Below, in pieces: positions 1 to 6,625 of a stretch of DNA of 11,601 bases. The notes beneath the pieces were generated by a model. The model worked only from the letters and a program-made list of their open reading frames with translations, did no database searches and was not told the origin of the DNA. Within the stretch, counting starts at the first letter, position 1. Every line of letters starts with the position of its first letter. The stretch spans positions 1 through 11,601 of the forward strand of contig CAZROR010000055.1 in NCBI GenBank assembly GCA_964601765.1, given 5' to 3'. The translations under genes were made by a program, and so were the position numbers. The DNA comes from SZUA-181 sp964601765 (GTDB taxonomy: Bacteria > Pseudomonadota > Zetaproteobacteria > Mariprofundales > Mariprofundaceae).

Positions 1-50
1 AACTTTATACCCCATTCCAATCAGAATGTCCAGACTATTATGGGCATTTT
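1..50. other. A+T-rich segment, possible end of an inserted element
   Basis: Only 19 of the first 52 bases are G or C, against roughly 60% elsewhere in the window. The segment directly follows the premature stop of the neighbouring sensor fragment. It contains two nested inverted repeats: CATTC at 13-17 with GAATG at 24-28, and CCCAT at 11-15 with ATGGG at 40-44. Short nested inverted repeats and a composition shift beside a broken gene are what an insertion-sequence end would give. No transposase frame is visible because the window ends here, and no target-site duplication can be tested. Family assignment is not possible. A rearrangement or assembly edge would look the same. Confidence 0.35.
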
Positions 51-495
51 AGTAATAGCGGTCGGACTTATCCTGCAGCTCGCTGTCGGGCACCAGCACC
101 GGATGGCCGTCATTGTAGTTTGCGCGCCCCACCTCCATACCGGACAAATCAAGCAGGCGAAGCTGATCAAACAGCTCTGTCGTGTTCAGAAAGGACACCA
201 TGTCATCAGCGAATATTCTGCGCCCCTCGGCATCCTTGAACGGCTGGTGCAGGCGTACCTGGTCGGCGAGAAACAGCAGAGAGTAGCCAAGCTGCTTGAG
301 GTTGAAGGCAATTGCAGCGGCATGGATTTGCAGGTTGTGCATCTCCTCATTCGCCGCCTGCTCCTTTTCGTGGGCCAGTTCCTGGAAGTAGAAAGTCGTG
401 CTTATCGCGCCGAGTAATAACAGCAGGCCTGTGGCACACGCGAGAAAGCGCGGCAGCACTCTTCGCCCGTATGTTTCAGCCTGACCCTCCTCCAT
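49..495 (-). CDS. Truncated membrane sensor protein (amino-terminal Cache-like fragment), probably a gene remnant
   Basis: The fragment has 148 residues. A cationic start is followed by one hydrophobic segment (about residues 13-36), then an extracytoplasmic helical stretch and the beginning of what reads as a Cache/PDC-type ligand-binding fold (LRLLDLSGMEVGRANYNDG at 113-131). It ends QDKSDRYY and stop. In sensor kinases and diguanylate cyclases of this type, a D(R/A)YYF motif is normally followed by the rest of the Cache domain, a second membrane segment and a catalytic domain; all of these are missing. The start is well supported: ATG at 493-495 with GGAGGAGGG 8-9 bases upstream. It lies 57 bp downstream of the RibD-type gene on the same strand. 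The stop coincides with the border of A+T-rich DNA, so truncation by insertion is more likely than a naturally short protein. The lost output domain cannot be inferred. Confidence 0.6.
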   Translation of the reverse strand: MEEGQAETYGRRVLPRFLACATGLLLLLGAISTTFYFQELAHEKEQAANEEMHNLQIHAAAIAFNLKQLGYSLLFLADQVRLHQPFKDAEGRRIFADDMVSFLNTTELFDQLRLLDLSGMEVGRANYNDGHPVLVPDSELQDKSDRYY

Positions 496-552
496 GTGTG
501 CAGCCCTCCTCCCTGTTAATCAACCATACAGCGACACCATCCACACCTGCAA

Positions 553-1380
553 TCATGCATGCTGGATGGAGAACTGGTGGAAGGTCTGGCTGCCGGTGGT
601 ATCGTAATACAGCGACAGCAGCTGGCAACGGCAGGGCCCGGAGGCCGTGCCTTCAAGCAGCGTGTGAAAATCTCTGCCCCCTATCAATACATGGCGCTGG
701 CTCAGAAACAGCCTGTCCAGCACGCCCGCATCCAGCAACGTAGCATGCACCTCAGGGCCGGCAATCATGCAGGCGCTGTGAAAACCAAGTGCCGCAAGCT
801 CACGCCTCAGCACCACCCCATCCACGCCGGTGGTCCCGGCAGCAACGACATGCACACCGGCATCCCGAAGCGCCGTCACACGATTTGCATCGGCGCTTTC
901 CACCGTAAACACGTAGATAGCCCGGCCAGTAAAGTGTGCCAGTGCGTCCAGCGGAATATCCAGGCTGCGGGAGACGATGGCCACGGCTGGCTGTATGGCA
1001 AGCCCCTCGGTACGGCGCCAGCCAGCCAGATCGGGATACTCATCACCAATCGGCAGCGCCGCCTGTGCCCGTCCTTCGGCCCACTGGCGAAAGTAGCGTG
1101 CCGAAGTGATGAGCACATCAGCCTGTGCCGCCAGCTCCTGATACAGGCGCCAGTCACGTGCATTGGCAATGGCTGCCGGTACACAGTAGCGGCCTGTCTC
1201 TGTATCGCAGATAGAAATGCGGCCATCCAGGCTGGCAATGTAATTGGCGTAGATGAGAATATCTCCCGCCGACGCCTCGCGATGCAGGTTCAGCTCTAGG
1301 TACAGGCCTTCCAGCGACATGGCCTGCTGCGGGGCCGGATACAGACGCAGAACCTTCGCCTGCGGCTGACTGGGATTCAC
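553..1380 (-). CDS. RibD_C-domain reductase (pyrimidine/dihydrofolate reductase-like)
   Basis: The 275-residue protein matches the stand-alone RibD_C / DHFR-like reductase pattern. It has ANYIASLDGRI near residues 45-55 (substrate/NADPH-side strand of the fold), ARDWRLYQELAAQADVLITS around 74-93, an AGTTGVDG nucleotide-binding-type turn near 181-188, and IAGPEVHATLLDAGVLDRLFL around 206-226 followed by GGRDF. The cytidine-deaminase-like domain found in bifunctional RibD is absent, so a direct role in riboflavin synthesis is not shown; the real substrate is unknown. A longer ATG frame begins at 1434 inside leuD, but the GTG at 1380 overlaps the leuD stop as GTGA, has GGAG at 1394-1397, and gives a family-like amino terminus. 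This predicts translational coupling to leuD and membership of the leuCD transcript. It is followed after 57 bp by the truncated sensor gene. Confidence 0.8.
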   Translation of the reverse strand: MNPSQPQAKVLRLYPAPQQAMSLEGLYLELNLHREASAGDILIYANYIASLDGRISICDTETGRYCVPAAIANARDWRLYQELAAQADVLITSARYFRQWAEGRAQAALPIGDEYPDLAGWRRTEGLAIQPAVAIVSRSLDIPLDALAHFTGRAIYVFTVESADANRVTALRDAGVHVVAAGTTGVDGVVLRRELAALGFHSACMIAGPEVHATLLDAGVLDRLFLSQRHVLIGGRDFHTLLEGTASGPCRCQLLSLYYDTTGSQTFHQFSIQHA

Positions 1381-2036
1381 GGTGCGGTTCCATCTCCGGA
1401 GACAAACAGCCAGGGGGCTTCCTGACGACGGCACATCTCATATGCCCGGATCGTATCGGCATCACGCAGCGTCAGGCCGATGTCGTCCAGCCCTTCCAGC
1501 AGGCAACGGCGGCGAAATGCATCCACGGCAAAATCAATGGTCTCACCGGATGGCGTGGTAATCTGCTGCGCCTCCAGGTCCACCCGCAGCCGGTAGCCTT
1601 CCATCGCCTCACACTCAGCGAACAGGCGATCCACGATGTCGGCATCCAGCCTGACCGGCAGGATGCCGTTCTTGAAGCAATTGTTATAGAAAATATCGGC
1701 AAAGCTCGGCGCAATGATGCAGCGGAAGCCGTAGTCCAGAAGCGCCCACGGGGCATGCTCGCGGCTTGAGCCACAGCCGAAGTTTTCGCGGGCAAGCAAT
1801 ATGGAAGCCCCCTGATAGCGCGGCTGGTTCAGCACAAAGTCTTCATTGCGCGGTCGATCCGTGCAGTCCATGCCCGGCTCACCACGATCCAGATAGCGCC
1901 ACTCGTCAAACAGATACGGCCCGTAGCCCGTGCGCCGGATCGATTTCAGAAACTGCTTCGGGATAATCGCATCGGTATCCACATTGGCGCGGTCCAGCGG
2001 CGCCACAAGCCCCTCAAGTACGGTAAACGCCTGCAT
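1377..2036 (-). CDS. leuD: 3-isopropylmalate dehydratase small subunit
   Basis: LeuD is the swivel subunit that pairs with LeuC to isomerise 2-isopropylmalate to 3-isopropylmalate in leucine synthesis, in the cytoplasm. The 219-residue length is near normal for bacterial LeuD. Visible family signatures are DRANVDTDAIIPKQFLK at residues 15-31 and NFGCGSSREHAPWAL at 85-99, the conserved loop of the aconitase swivel domain, followed by the IIAPSFADIFYNNCFKNG block. The start is the ATG at 2034-2036, seven bases after AGAGGAG at 2044-2050; an in-frame TTG two codons upstream sits too close to that site. It is separated from leuC by 82 bp containing a degenerate repeat, and its stop overlaps the GTG of the next gene. 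leuB, often next to leuCD, is not in the window. Confidence 0.97.
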   Translation of the reverse strand: MQAFTVLEGLVAPLDRANVDTDAIIPKQFLKSIRRTGYGPYLFDEWRYLDRGEPGMDCTDRPRNEDFVLNQPRYQGASILLARENFGCGSSREHAPWALLDYGFRCIIAPSFADIFYNNCFKNGILPVRLDADIVDRLFAECEAMEGYRLRVDLEAQQITTPSGETIDFAVDAFRRRCLLEGLDDIGLTLRDADTIRAYEMCRRQEAPWLFVSGDGTAP

Positions 2037-2053
2037 GCTCAAGCTCCTCTTTC

Positions 2054-2082
2054 ACCACAAAGACAAAGATGCACAAGGAAAG
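2054..2082. repeat. Degenerate ACAAAGA-type purine-rich repeat in the leuC-leuD gap
   Basis: Read on the plus strand, the segment contains CACAAAGA (2056-2063), CAAAGAT (2064-2070) and GCACAAGGAAAG (2071-2082), imperfect copies of an approximately 7-9-base unit. It ends a few bases before the leuD ribosome-binding site, within the 82-bp gap between leuC and leuD. It resembles a short purine-rich intergenic repeat of the form ACCACAAAGACACAAAG that I recall in many unrelated bacterial genomes; that comparison is from memory. On the leu transcript it would read as a U/G-rich tract. No function is assigned. Confidence 0.5.
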
Positions 2083-2118
2083 CCGGACAAATGACCTGTA
2101 CCTTCGTACCCTGGCGGT

Positions 2119-3525
2119 TCATTCATTCCATTCCCGCACATCGACAAAGTGGCCCGCAACGGCCGCAGCTGCAGCCATCGCAGGCGACACCAGATGCGTG
2201 CGGCCACCAAAGCCCTGGCGGCCCTCGAAGTTACGGTTGGATGTCGAGGCACAGCGCTCGCCCGGCTCCAGCCGATCCGCATTCATGGCCAGGCACATGG
2301 AACAGCCCGGATCACGCCATTCAAAGCCCGCCTCGCGGAACACCACGTCCAGCCCCTCGGCCTCCGCCTGCTGCTTGACGAGCCCGGAGCCCGGCACAGC
2401 CATGGCCAGCCGGATGCTGCCTGCCACCTTCCGTCCCCGCAGAATGCGGGCCGCAGCACGCAGATCTTCGATGCGCCCGTTCGTACAGGAGCCGATAAAC
2501 ACCTTGTCCGGTCGGATATCTGTGATCGGTGTGCCAGGAGCAAGCCCCATGTACTCACATGCGTGCTGCCAGGCATTCCGCTGTGTCTCATCGCGGGCAT
2601 CGGAAAGCTGCGGTACACGGCCCGTGACCGGCACAACCATCTCCGGGCTCGTGCCCCAGGTCACCTGCGGCGCAATATCCGCAGCCTGCAGGCAAACCTC
2701 GCTATCGAAGTGTGCCCCCGCATCCGTATGCAGCGTGCGCCATGCTGTCACGGCCACATCCCACATGGCCCCCTCCGGGGCAAACGGCCGGCCCTGCACG
2801 TAATCAATCGTCACCTCATCCACGGCTACCATGCCGGCGCGCGCACCGGCCTCAATGGCCATGTTGCACAGCGTCATGCGGCCTTCCATCGACAACGTCC
2901 GCACTGCCTCCCCGGCAAACTCAATCGCAAAGCCCGTGCCACCAGCCGTGCCGATCCGGCCGATGATGTACAGGGCCATGTCCTTCGCGCTGCACCCGGC
3001 CGGCAACGCACCCTCGACCGTGATGCGCATCAGCTTCGGCCTTTTCTGGATCAGGCACTGCGTGGCCAGTACGTGCTCAACCTCGGATGTGCCGATGCCC
3101 ATGGCCAGTGCGCCAAAGGCGCCATGTGTGGCTGTGTGCGAGTCGCCGCAGACCAAAGTCATGCCCGGCAGGGTGAGCCCCTGTTCCGGGCTGATGACAT
3201 GCACGATGCCCTGCCGCACGTCCTCCATGCCGAACTCACGAATACCGAACTCGCGACAGTTAGCATCAAGTGCCTCAACCTGGATGCGGGAAATCGGATC
3301 GGTGATGCCCTTCTCACGCGCCGTGGTCGGCACGTTGTGGTCCGGTGTGGCCACGGCCGCATCGGCACGCCAGGGCCTGCGCCCGGCCAGCCGCAGGCCC
3401 TCAAACGCCTGCGGGCTCGTCACCTCATGAACGAGATGCCGGTCGATATACAGCAGTACGGAGCCATCATCGCGCTCACGCACGACATGCGCCTCCCATA
3501 TCTTATCGAACAACGTCCTGGCCAT
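2119..3525 (-). CDS. leuC: 3-isopropylmalate dehydratase large subunit
   Basis: LeuC carries the 4Fe-4S cluster and catalytic core of isopropylmalate isomerase, the second step of leucine synthesis. The 468-residue length is standard. Diagnostic features are TLFDKIWEAHVV at residues 4-15, DHNVPTT at 62-68, CGDSHTATHGAFGALAMGIG at 126-145, and the three cluster-ligand cysteines C347 (GSCTNGR), C408 and C411 (DPGCSMCLAMN). SNRNFEGRQG follows at 429-438. The start is the ATG at 3523-3525, with GGAG six bases upstream and the expected MARTLFDKIW amino terminus; an upstream in-frame TTG at 3546 adds seven residues with no family support. It is first of the minus-strand leuC-leuD-reductase group and is divergent from dcd. 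No leader peptide or attenuator hairpin is evident in the short upstream region. Confidence 0.98.
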   Translation of the reverse strand: MARTLFDKIWEAHVVRERDDGSVLLYIDRHLVHEVTSPQAFEGLRLAGRRPWRADAAVATPDHNVPTTAREKGITDPISRIQVEALDANCREFGIREFGMEDVRQGIVHVISPEQGLTLPGMTLVCGDSHTATHGAFGALAMGIGTSEVEHVLATQCLIQKRPKLMRITVEGALPAGCSAKDMALYIIGRIGTAGGTGFAIEFAGEAVRTLSMEGRMTLCNMAIEAGARAGMVAVDEVTIDYVQGRPFAPEGAMWDVAVTAWRTLHTDAGAHFDSEVCLQAADIAPQVTWGTSPEMVVPVTGRVPQLSDARDETQRNAWQHACEYMGLAPGTPITDIRPDKVFIGSCTNGRIEDLRAAARILRGRKVAGSIRLAMAVPGSGLVKQQAEAEGLDVVFREAGFEWRDPGCSMCLAMNADRLEPGERCASTSNRNFEGRQGFGGRTHLVSPAMAAAAAVAGHFVDVREWNE

Positions 3526-3560
3526 CTTCCGCTCCGGCAATCTCAATATCGAAGCGCCGC

Positions 3561-3589
3561 ATCATACATGCCGGTGATGGCCGCGTCCT
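3561..3589 (-). promoter_or_regulatory. Weak candidate promoter for leuC
   Basis: On the minus strand TATGAT (3561-3566) matches five of six bases of the -10 consensus. With a 17-base spacer the -35 position reads AGGACG (3584-3589), matching three of six. Transcription would begin around 3553 and leave a leader of under 30 bases before the leuC ATG. The poor -35 box means this could need an activator or could be fortuitous. Confidence 0.25.
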
Positions 3590-3599
3590 CCCTGAGCCT

Positions 3600-3628
3600 T
3601 TTACGCTGCGCCCCGATGCCGCTATCCT
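3600..3628 (+). promoter_or_regulatory. Candidate sigma-70 promoter for dcd-metF-trpB2
   Basis: TTTACG at 3600-3605 (four of six -35 matches) and TATCCT at 3623-3628 (four of six -10 matches) are separated by an ideal 17 bases. The -10 box lies 29 bases before the dcd TTG start, in the divergent leuC-dcd gap. The -10 box and following bases (CTATCCTGCCGC, 3622-3633) recur exactly in the candidate rpsF promoter. Confidence 0.4.
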
Positions 3629-3657
3629 GCCGCCATTCGCACACACGGGAGTTGCTC

Positions 3658-4227
3658 TTGCCAATCAAGTCAGATAAATGGATCCGGCGCATGGCCACCG
3701 AGCACCGCATGATCGAGCCGTTCGTCGACGGACAGGTGAAGAAGGCGGAAAACGGAGATGGGCTCGTCTCCTACGGCCTGTCCTCCTATGGCTACGACGT
3801 GCGCTGCGCCAGCGAATTCAAGATTTTCACGAACATCAATTCGGCGATTGTCGATCCCAAGGCCTTCTGCCCGTCCTCGTTCGTCGACTTCGAGGGCGAT
3901 GTCTGCATCATCCCCCCCAACTCGTTCGCACTGGCACGGACTATCGAGTACATGCGTATCCCGCGTAACATCCTGACTATCTGCCTTGGCAAATCCACGT
4001 ATGCCAGATGCGGCATCATCGTCAATGTCACACCGCTGGAGCCCGAGTGGGAAGGGCATGTGACACTCGAGTTCTCGAATACCACTCCGTTGCCGGCCAA
4101 GGTCTATGCGGGCGAGGGCGTGGCTCAGTTCCTGTTTCTCGAGTCCGATGAGGTATGCGAAACTTCGTACGCGGACAAGGCCGGAAAATATCAGGGCCAG
4201 ACCGGCGTGACAGTGCCAAGGCTCTAG
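3658..4227 (+). CDS. dcd: dCTP deaminase
   Basis: Dcd hydrolyses dCTP to dUTP, feeding dUMP and then dTMP synthesis. With the TTG start at 3658 the protein has 189 residues, the size of the common bacterial dCTP deaminase, and begins MPIKSDKWIRRMA. GGGAG at 3647-3651 lies six bases before this TTG, whereas the first in-frame ATG (3691) would delete conserved residues. Active-site positions are present: S113 and R117 in GKSTYAR, and E138 in HVTLEF, equivalent by motif to S111, R115 and E138 of the Escherichia coli enzyme. The carboxyl-terminal lid ends KYQGQTGVTVPRL, the usual nucleotide-closing tail. The dUTPase-fusion features of bifunctional archaeal enzymes are not evident, so dUTPase activity is not claimed. 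It leads a plus-strand group with metF seven bases downstream. Confidence 0.95.
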   Translation: MPIKSDKWIRRMATEHRMIEPFVDGQVKKAENGDGLVSYGLSSYGYDVRCASEFKIFTNINSAIVDPKAFCPSSFVDFEGDVCIIPPNSFALARTIEYMRIPRNILTICLGKSTYARCGIIVNVTPLEPEWEGHVTLEFSNTTPLPAKVYAGEGVAQFLFLESDEVCETSYADKAGKYQGQTGVTVPRL

Positions 4228-4234
4228 CTCGCCG

Positions 4235-5110
4235 ATGAAACTGCGTGACATTCTGGCCGGGGATAGTCCATCAATCTCCTGCGAGTTCTTCCCGCCCAAA
4301 ACCGATCGCGGTGAGGAAAACCTCTGGCGTTGCATCCGTGAGCTTGAGGCCCTCTCGCCGTCCTTTGTCTCCGTCACCTATGGGGCCGGCGGCTCCACGC
4401 GCGACCGCACGCGGCGCATCGTGGTACGTATACGGCGGGAGACCGCACTCGAACCGGTAGCACACCTGACCTGCGTGGGGTCGACTCGCGACGAGCTTGC
4501 CGCCTTGCTCAATGAATATAGACAGGCCGATATCGATAACATTCTCGCGCTGCGCGGCGACCCTCCCGAAGGCATGAACCGCTTCGAGGCCACGGCTGGC
4601 GGCTTTGCATACGCCAGCGACCTTGTTACCTTCACCCGTGACCACAATCATTTTTCCATCGGTGTGGCCACATATCCGGAAGGCCATCCCGAATCTCCCG
4701 GTGGGGCGGACGACGATATCCGTTACCTGCGACTGAAGCAGGATAACGGGGCCGATGTCGCTATCACGCAGTATTTTTTTGATAACACGGATTACTTCCG
4801 CTTTTGCGACAAGGCTGCAGCTGCCGGGATCACGATCCCTATCATCCCGGGCATTATGCCGGTGACGAATTTTGACCAGATCGTACGCTTTTCGGCCATG
4901 TGCGGTGCCACAGTACCGGCCTGGATGCATGAAAAAATGGCACCCATCCATGAGGATGCAGAAGCTGTCAAGGCGCTTGGCATCGAGCTTGCCACGGCAC
5001 AGTGCCGCGAGCTGCTCAACCAGGGCGCCCCCGGACTGCACTTTTATACGCTGAACAAGTCCACCGCAACGCTTGCGATTGTGCAAAGCCTTGGGCTTTG
5101 CCCGCCATAA
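4235..5110 (+). CDS. metF: Methylenetetrahydrofolate reductase
   Basis: MetF is a flavoprotein reducing 5,10-methylenetetrahydrofolate to 5-methyltetrahydrofolate, the methyl donor for methionine synthase. The 291 residues form the single catalytic barrel of bacterial MetF, without the regulatory domain of eukaryotic enzymes. Motifs include SCEFFPPKT with the catalytic-type glutamate E17, VTYGAGGSTRD at 47-57, HLTCVG at 77-82, ALRGDPP with FAD-contacting D109, and ITQYFFD around 176-182. The carboxyl end GAPGLHFYTLNKS is characteristic. It starts at an ATG seven bases after dcd, with only a weak AAGG upstream, so translation may depend on coupling. The next gene starts 17 bases after its stop with a strong ribosome-binding site. 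No SAM- or SAH-responsive riboswitch can fit in the seven-base upstream gap. Confidence 0.97.
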   Translation: MKLRDILAGDSPSISCEFFPPKTDRGEENLWRCIRELEALSPSFVSVTYGAGGSTRDRTRRIVVRIRRETALEPVAHLTCVGSTRDELAALLNEYRQADIDNILALRGDPPEGMNRFEATAGGFAYASDLVTFTRDHNHFSIGVATYPEGHPESPGGADDDIRYLRLKQDNGADVAITQYFFDNTDYFRFCDKAAAAGITIPIIPGIMPVTNFDQIVRFSAMCGATVPAWMHEKMAPIHEDAEAVKALGIELATAQCRELLNQGAPGLHFYTLNKSTATLAIVQSLGLCPP

Positions 5111-5127
5111 CGGGAAGGAGGAAAACC

Positions 5128-6477
5128 GTGGAGACAAAAATTCTGCTTGATGAGCATGACATTCCGACTCACTGGTACAACATCATTCCGGACATGCCCA
5201 GCCCGCCTGCCCCGCCACTTGGCCCGGATGGTAAGCCGGTGCAGCCCGAGGCCCTGGCAGCTATTTTCCCACCGGGCATCCTCGAACAGGAAATGTCTGC
5301 CGAGCGCTGGATTGAAATTCCGGACGAGGTGCGCGATGCGCTGGGTCTGTGGCGGCCTTCGCCGCTGTTTCGCGCCCACCGGCTGGAAAAGCGGCTCGAT
5401 ACGCCTGCAAAGATTTACTACAAATACGAAGGTGTGAGTCCCGCCGGTTCACACAAGCCGAACTCGGCCATCCCGCAGGCCTATTACAATCGGCAGGCCG
5501 GTATCAGGCGACTGACCACCGAAACCGGCGCCGGCCAGTGGGGCTCATCGCTGGCGCTTGCAGGCAGCCTGTTCGGCCTTGAGGTACGCGTCTACATGGT
5601 ACGTGTCAGCTATGAGCAGAAGCCCGCCCGCCGCTCGATGATGCAGGCCTGGGGTGCGGAGGTGCTGCCCAGCCCCACCAGCCGGACGGAGGCGGGCAGG
5701 CGCATTCTCGCCGAGCAGGAAGACTCTCCCGGCTCGCTGGGCATCGCGATCTCCGAAGCCGTGGAGGAGGCGGCATCACGTGACGACACGAACTACGCAC
5801 TCGGCTCCGTGCTCAATCACGTGCTGCTGCACCAGACCATTATCGGCCAGGAGGCAAAAAAGCAGTTTGAAAAAATCGGCGACTACCCTGACGTGATTTT
5901 TGCGCCCTGCGGCGGCGGCTCCAATTTCTCCGGTATCAGCTTCCCCTTCCTGGCGGACAAGGCGGCCGGCAAAAAAGTGCGCTGCGTGGCCGTAGAGCCC
6001 GAATCCTGCCCGACCCTGACCCGTGGTCATTATGCCTACGACTTCGGCGACACGGCCGGCCTGACGCCGCTCATGCTGCAATACACGCTGGGGCACGATT
6101 TCGTTCCACCCGGCATCCATGCCGGCGGCCTCCGCTATCACGGAGATTCGGCGCTCGTCTCCCAGCTCTATCACGAAGGTATCATCGAGGCCGTGGCCGT
6201 GCCGCAGGTGGCAACATTTGAGGCCGGGGTTCTGTTCAGCCAGTGCGAGGGCATCATTCCCGCGCCCGAATCCAATCACGCCATCCGTGCGGCCATCGAT
6301 GAGGCCCTGCGCTGCCGGGAAAGTGCCGAGCAAAAAACGATTCTTTTCAACCTGTCCGGGCACGGACATTTCGACATGTCGGCCTACGACCGCTACCTGT
6401 CCGGCAAGCTGGAGGACTACGCCTATCCGGAGGCAGACATCGCCGCCGCCCTGGAGCGCCTCCCGAAGGTGGCATAG
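5128..6477 (+). CDS. TrpB2-type tryptophan synthase beta chain (PLP-dependent)
   Basis: The protein has 449 residues with an extended proline-rich amino terminus (about 20-80), typical of the TrpB2 subgroup rather than TrpB1 (near 400). PLP-enzyme features are GSHKPNSA with Schiff-base lysine K110, TETGAGQWGSS with catalytic-type glutamate E132 (TrpB1 usually has GQHG), and the phosphate-gripping CGGGSN at 261-266. LSGHGHFDM near 409-417 is the usual carboxyl-terminal block. TrpB2 condenses indole with serine to form tryptophan and often acts without TrpA; some archaeal members use O-phosphoserine. No trpA or other trp gene is present, so indole salvage is plausible but unproven. GTG at 5128 is chosen because AAGGAGG (5115-5121) lies six bases upstream; the open frame extends back into metF without family similarity. 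Confidence 0.9.
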   Translation: METKILLDEHDIPTHWYNIIPDMPSPPAPPLGPDGKPVQPEALAAIFPPGILEQEMSAERWIEIPDEVRDALGLWRPSPLFRAHRLEKRLDTPAKIYYKYEGVSPAGSHKPNSAIPQAYYNRQAGIRRLTTETGAGQWGSSLALAGSLFGLEVRVYMVRVSYEQKPARRSMMQAWGAEVLPSPTSRTEAGRRILAEQEDSPGSLGIAISEAVEEAASRDDTNYALGSVLNHVLLHQTIIGQEAKKQFEKIGDYPDVIFAPCGGGSNFSGISFPFLADKAAGKKVRCVAVEPESCPTLTRGHYAYDFGDTAGLTPLMLQYTLGHDFVPPGIHAGGLRYHGDSALVSQLYHEGIIEAVAVPQVATFEAGVLFSQCEGIIPAPESNHAIRAAIDEALRCRESAEQKTILFNLSGHGHFDMSAYDRYLSGKLEDYAYPEADIAAALERLPKVA

Positions 6478-6499
6478 GCCGGCCAGAGAAAAACAGGAC

Positions 6500-6528
6500 T
6501 TGCATACGGGCGCGCATATCCCTATCCT
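6500..6528 (+). promoter_or_regulatory. Candidate promoter of the rpsF-dnaB cluster
   Basis: TTGCAT (6500-6505) and TATCCT (6523-6528) are separated by 17 bases, 23 bases after the trpB2 stop. Consensus matches are three and four of six. The -10 box lies in a 12-base sequence identical to that at the candidate dcd promoter. Transcription from here would give a leader of about 90 bases containing both hairpins described next. Confidence 0.35.
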
Positions 6529-6537
6529 GCCGCGCTC

Positions 6538-6554
6538 TGCAGGGATGCCCTGCA
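6538..6554 (+). other. Hairpin in the rpsF leader
   Basis: TGCAGGG and CCCTGCA form a perfect seven-base stem around an ATG triloop. No run of T follows, so it is not a canonical intrinsic terminator for trpB2. It sits just after the candidate rpsF promoter, at the 5' end of the predicted leader, where it could stabilise the RNA or cooperate with the downstream rpsF-proximal hairpin. Confidence 0.4.
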
Positions 6555-6583
6555 ACCATACTTGCTCCGGACTCGCGCAATTG

Positions 6584-6621
6584 TTCCGGGGCGTACTGAG
6601 CAAACAGTACACCGAGAGGAG
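6584..6621 (+). promoter_or_regulatory. Putative bS6:bS18 autoregulatory leader element
   Basis: A perfect stem GTACTG (6593-6598) / CAGTAC (6605-6610) with loop AGCAAA is followed at once by ACCGA (6611-6615). TTCC (6584-6587) can then pair with GGAG (6618-6621), which belongs to the rpsF ribosome-binding site. In the known bS6:bS18 mRNA element, a hairpin flanked by a conserved CCG in a bulge mimics the 16S rRNA site of the bS6:bS18 dimer and represses rpsF translation. Position, the CCG after the stem and the possible occlusion of the ribosome-binding site all fit. The fold was drawn by hand. Confidence 0.5.
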
Positions 6622-6625
6622 CGCC

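Noticed and set aside
2149..3657. A very long plus-strand open frame running in phase into dcd, which might suggest a large fused dCTP deaminase.
   Set aside because: The upstream part is the exact complement of leuC, whose motifs and cluster cysteines are unambiguous, and it has no recognisable domain. The TTG at 3658 has a good ribosome-binding site and gives the normal Dcd length.
5002..5127. Amino-terminal extension of the TrpB2 frame into metF.
   Set aside because: It overlaps the conserved metF carboxyl terminus, has no family similarity, and AAGGAGG before the GTG at 5128 fixes the start.
6538..6554. Rho-independent terminator after trpB2.
   Set aside because: The seven-base stem is perfect, but no T run follows and it lies downstream of the candidate rpsF promoter; it fits a leader hairpin better.
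5776..6612. Long minus-strand open frame opposite trpB2 and the rpsF leader.
   Set aside because: It is antisense to well-supported coding sequence, has no recognisable motifs, and is explained by high G+C content lengthening shadow frames.
6119..6625. Upstream in-frame extension of rpsF through the end of trpB2.
   Set aside because: The frame is a shadow of trpB2. MYYETVFIV is the standard bS6 amino terminus and starts at a GTG with AGGAG upstream.
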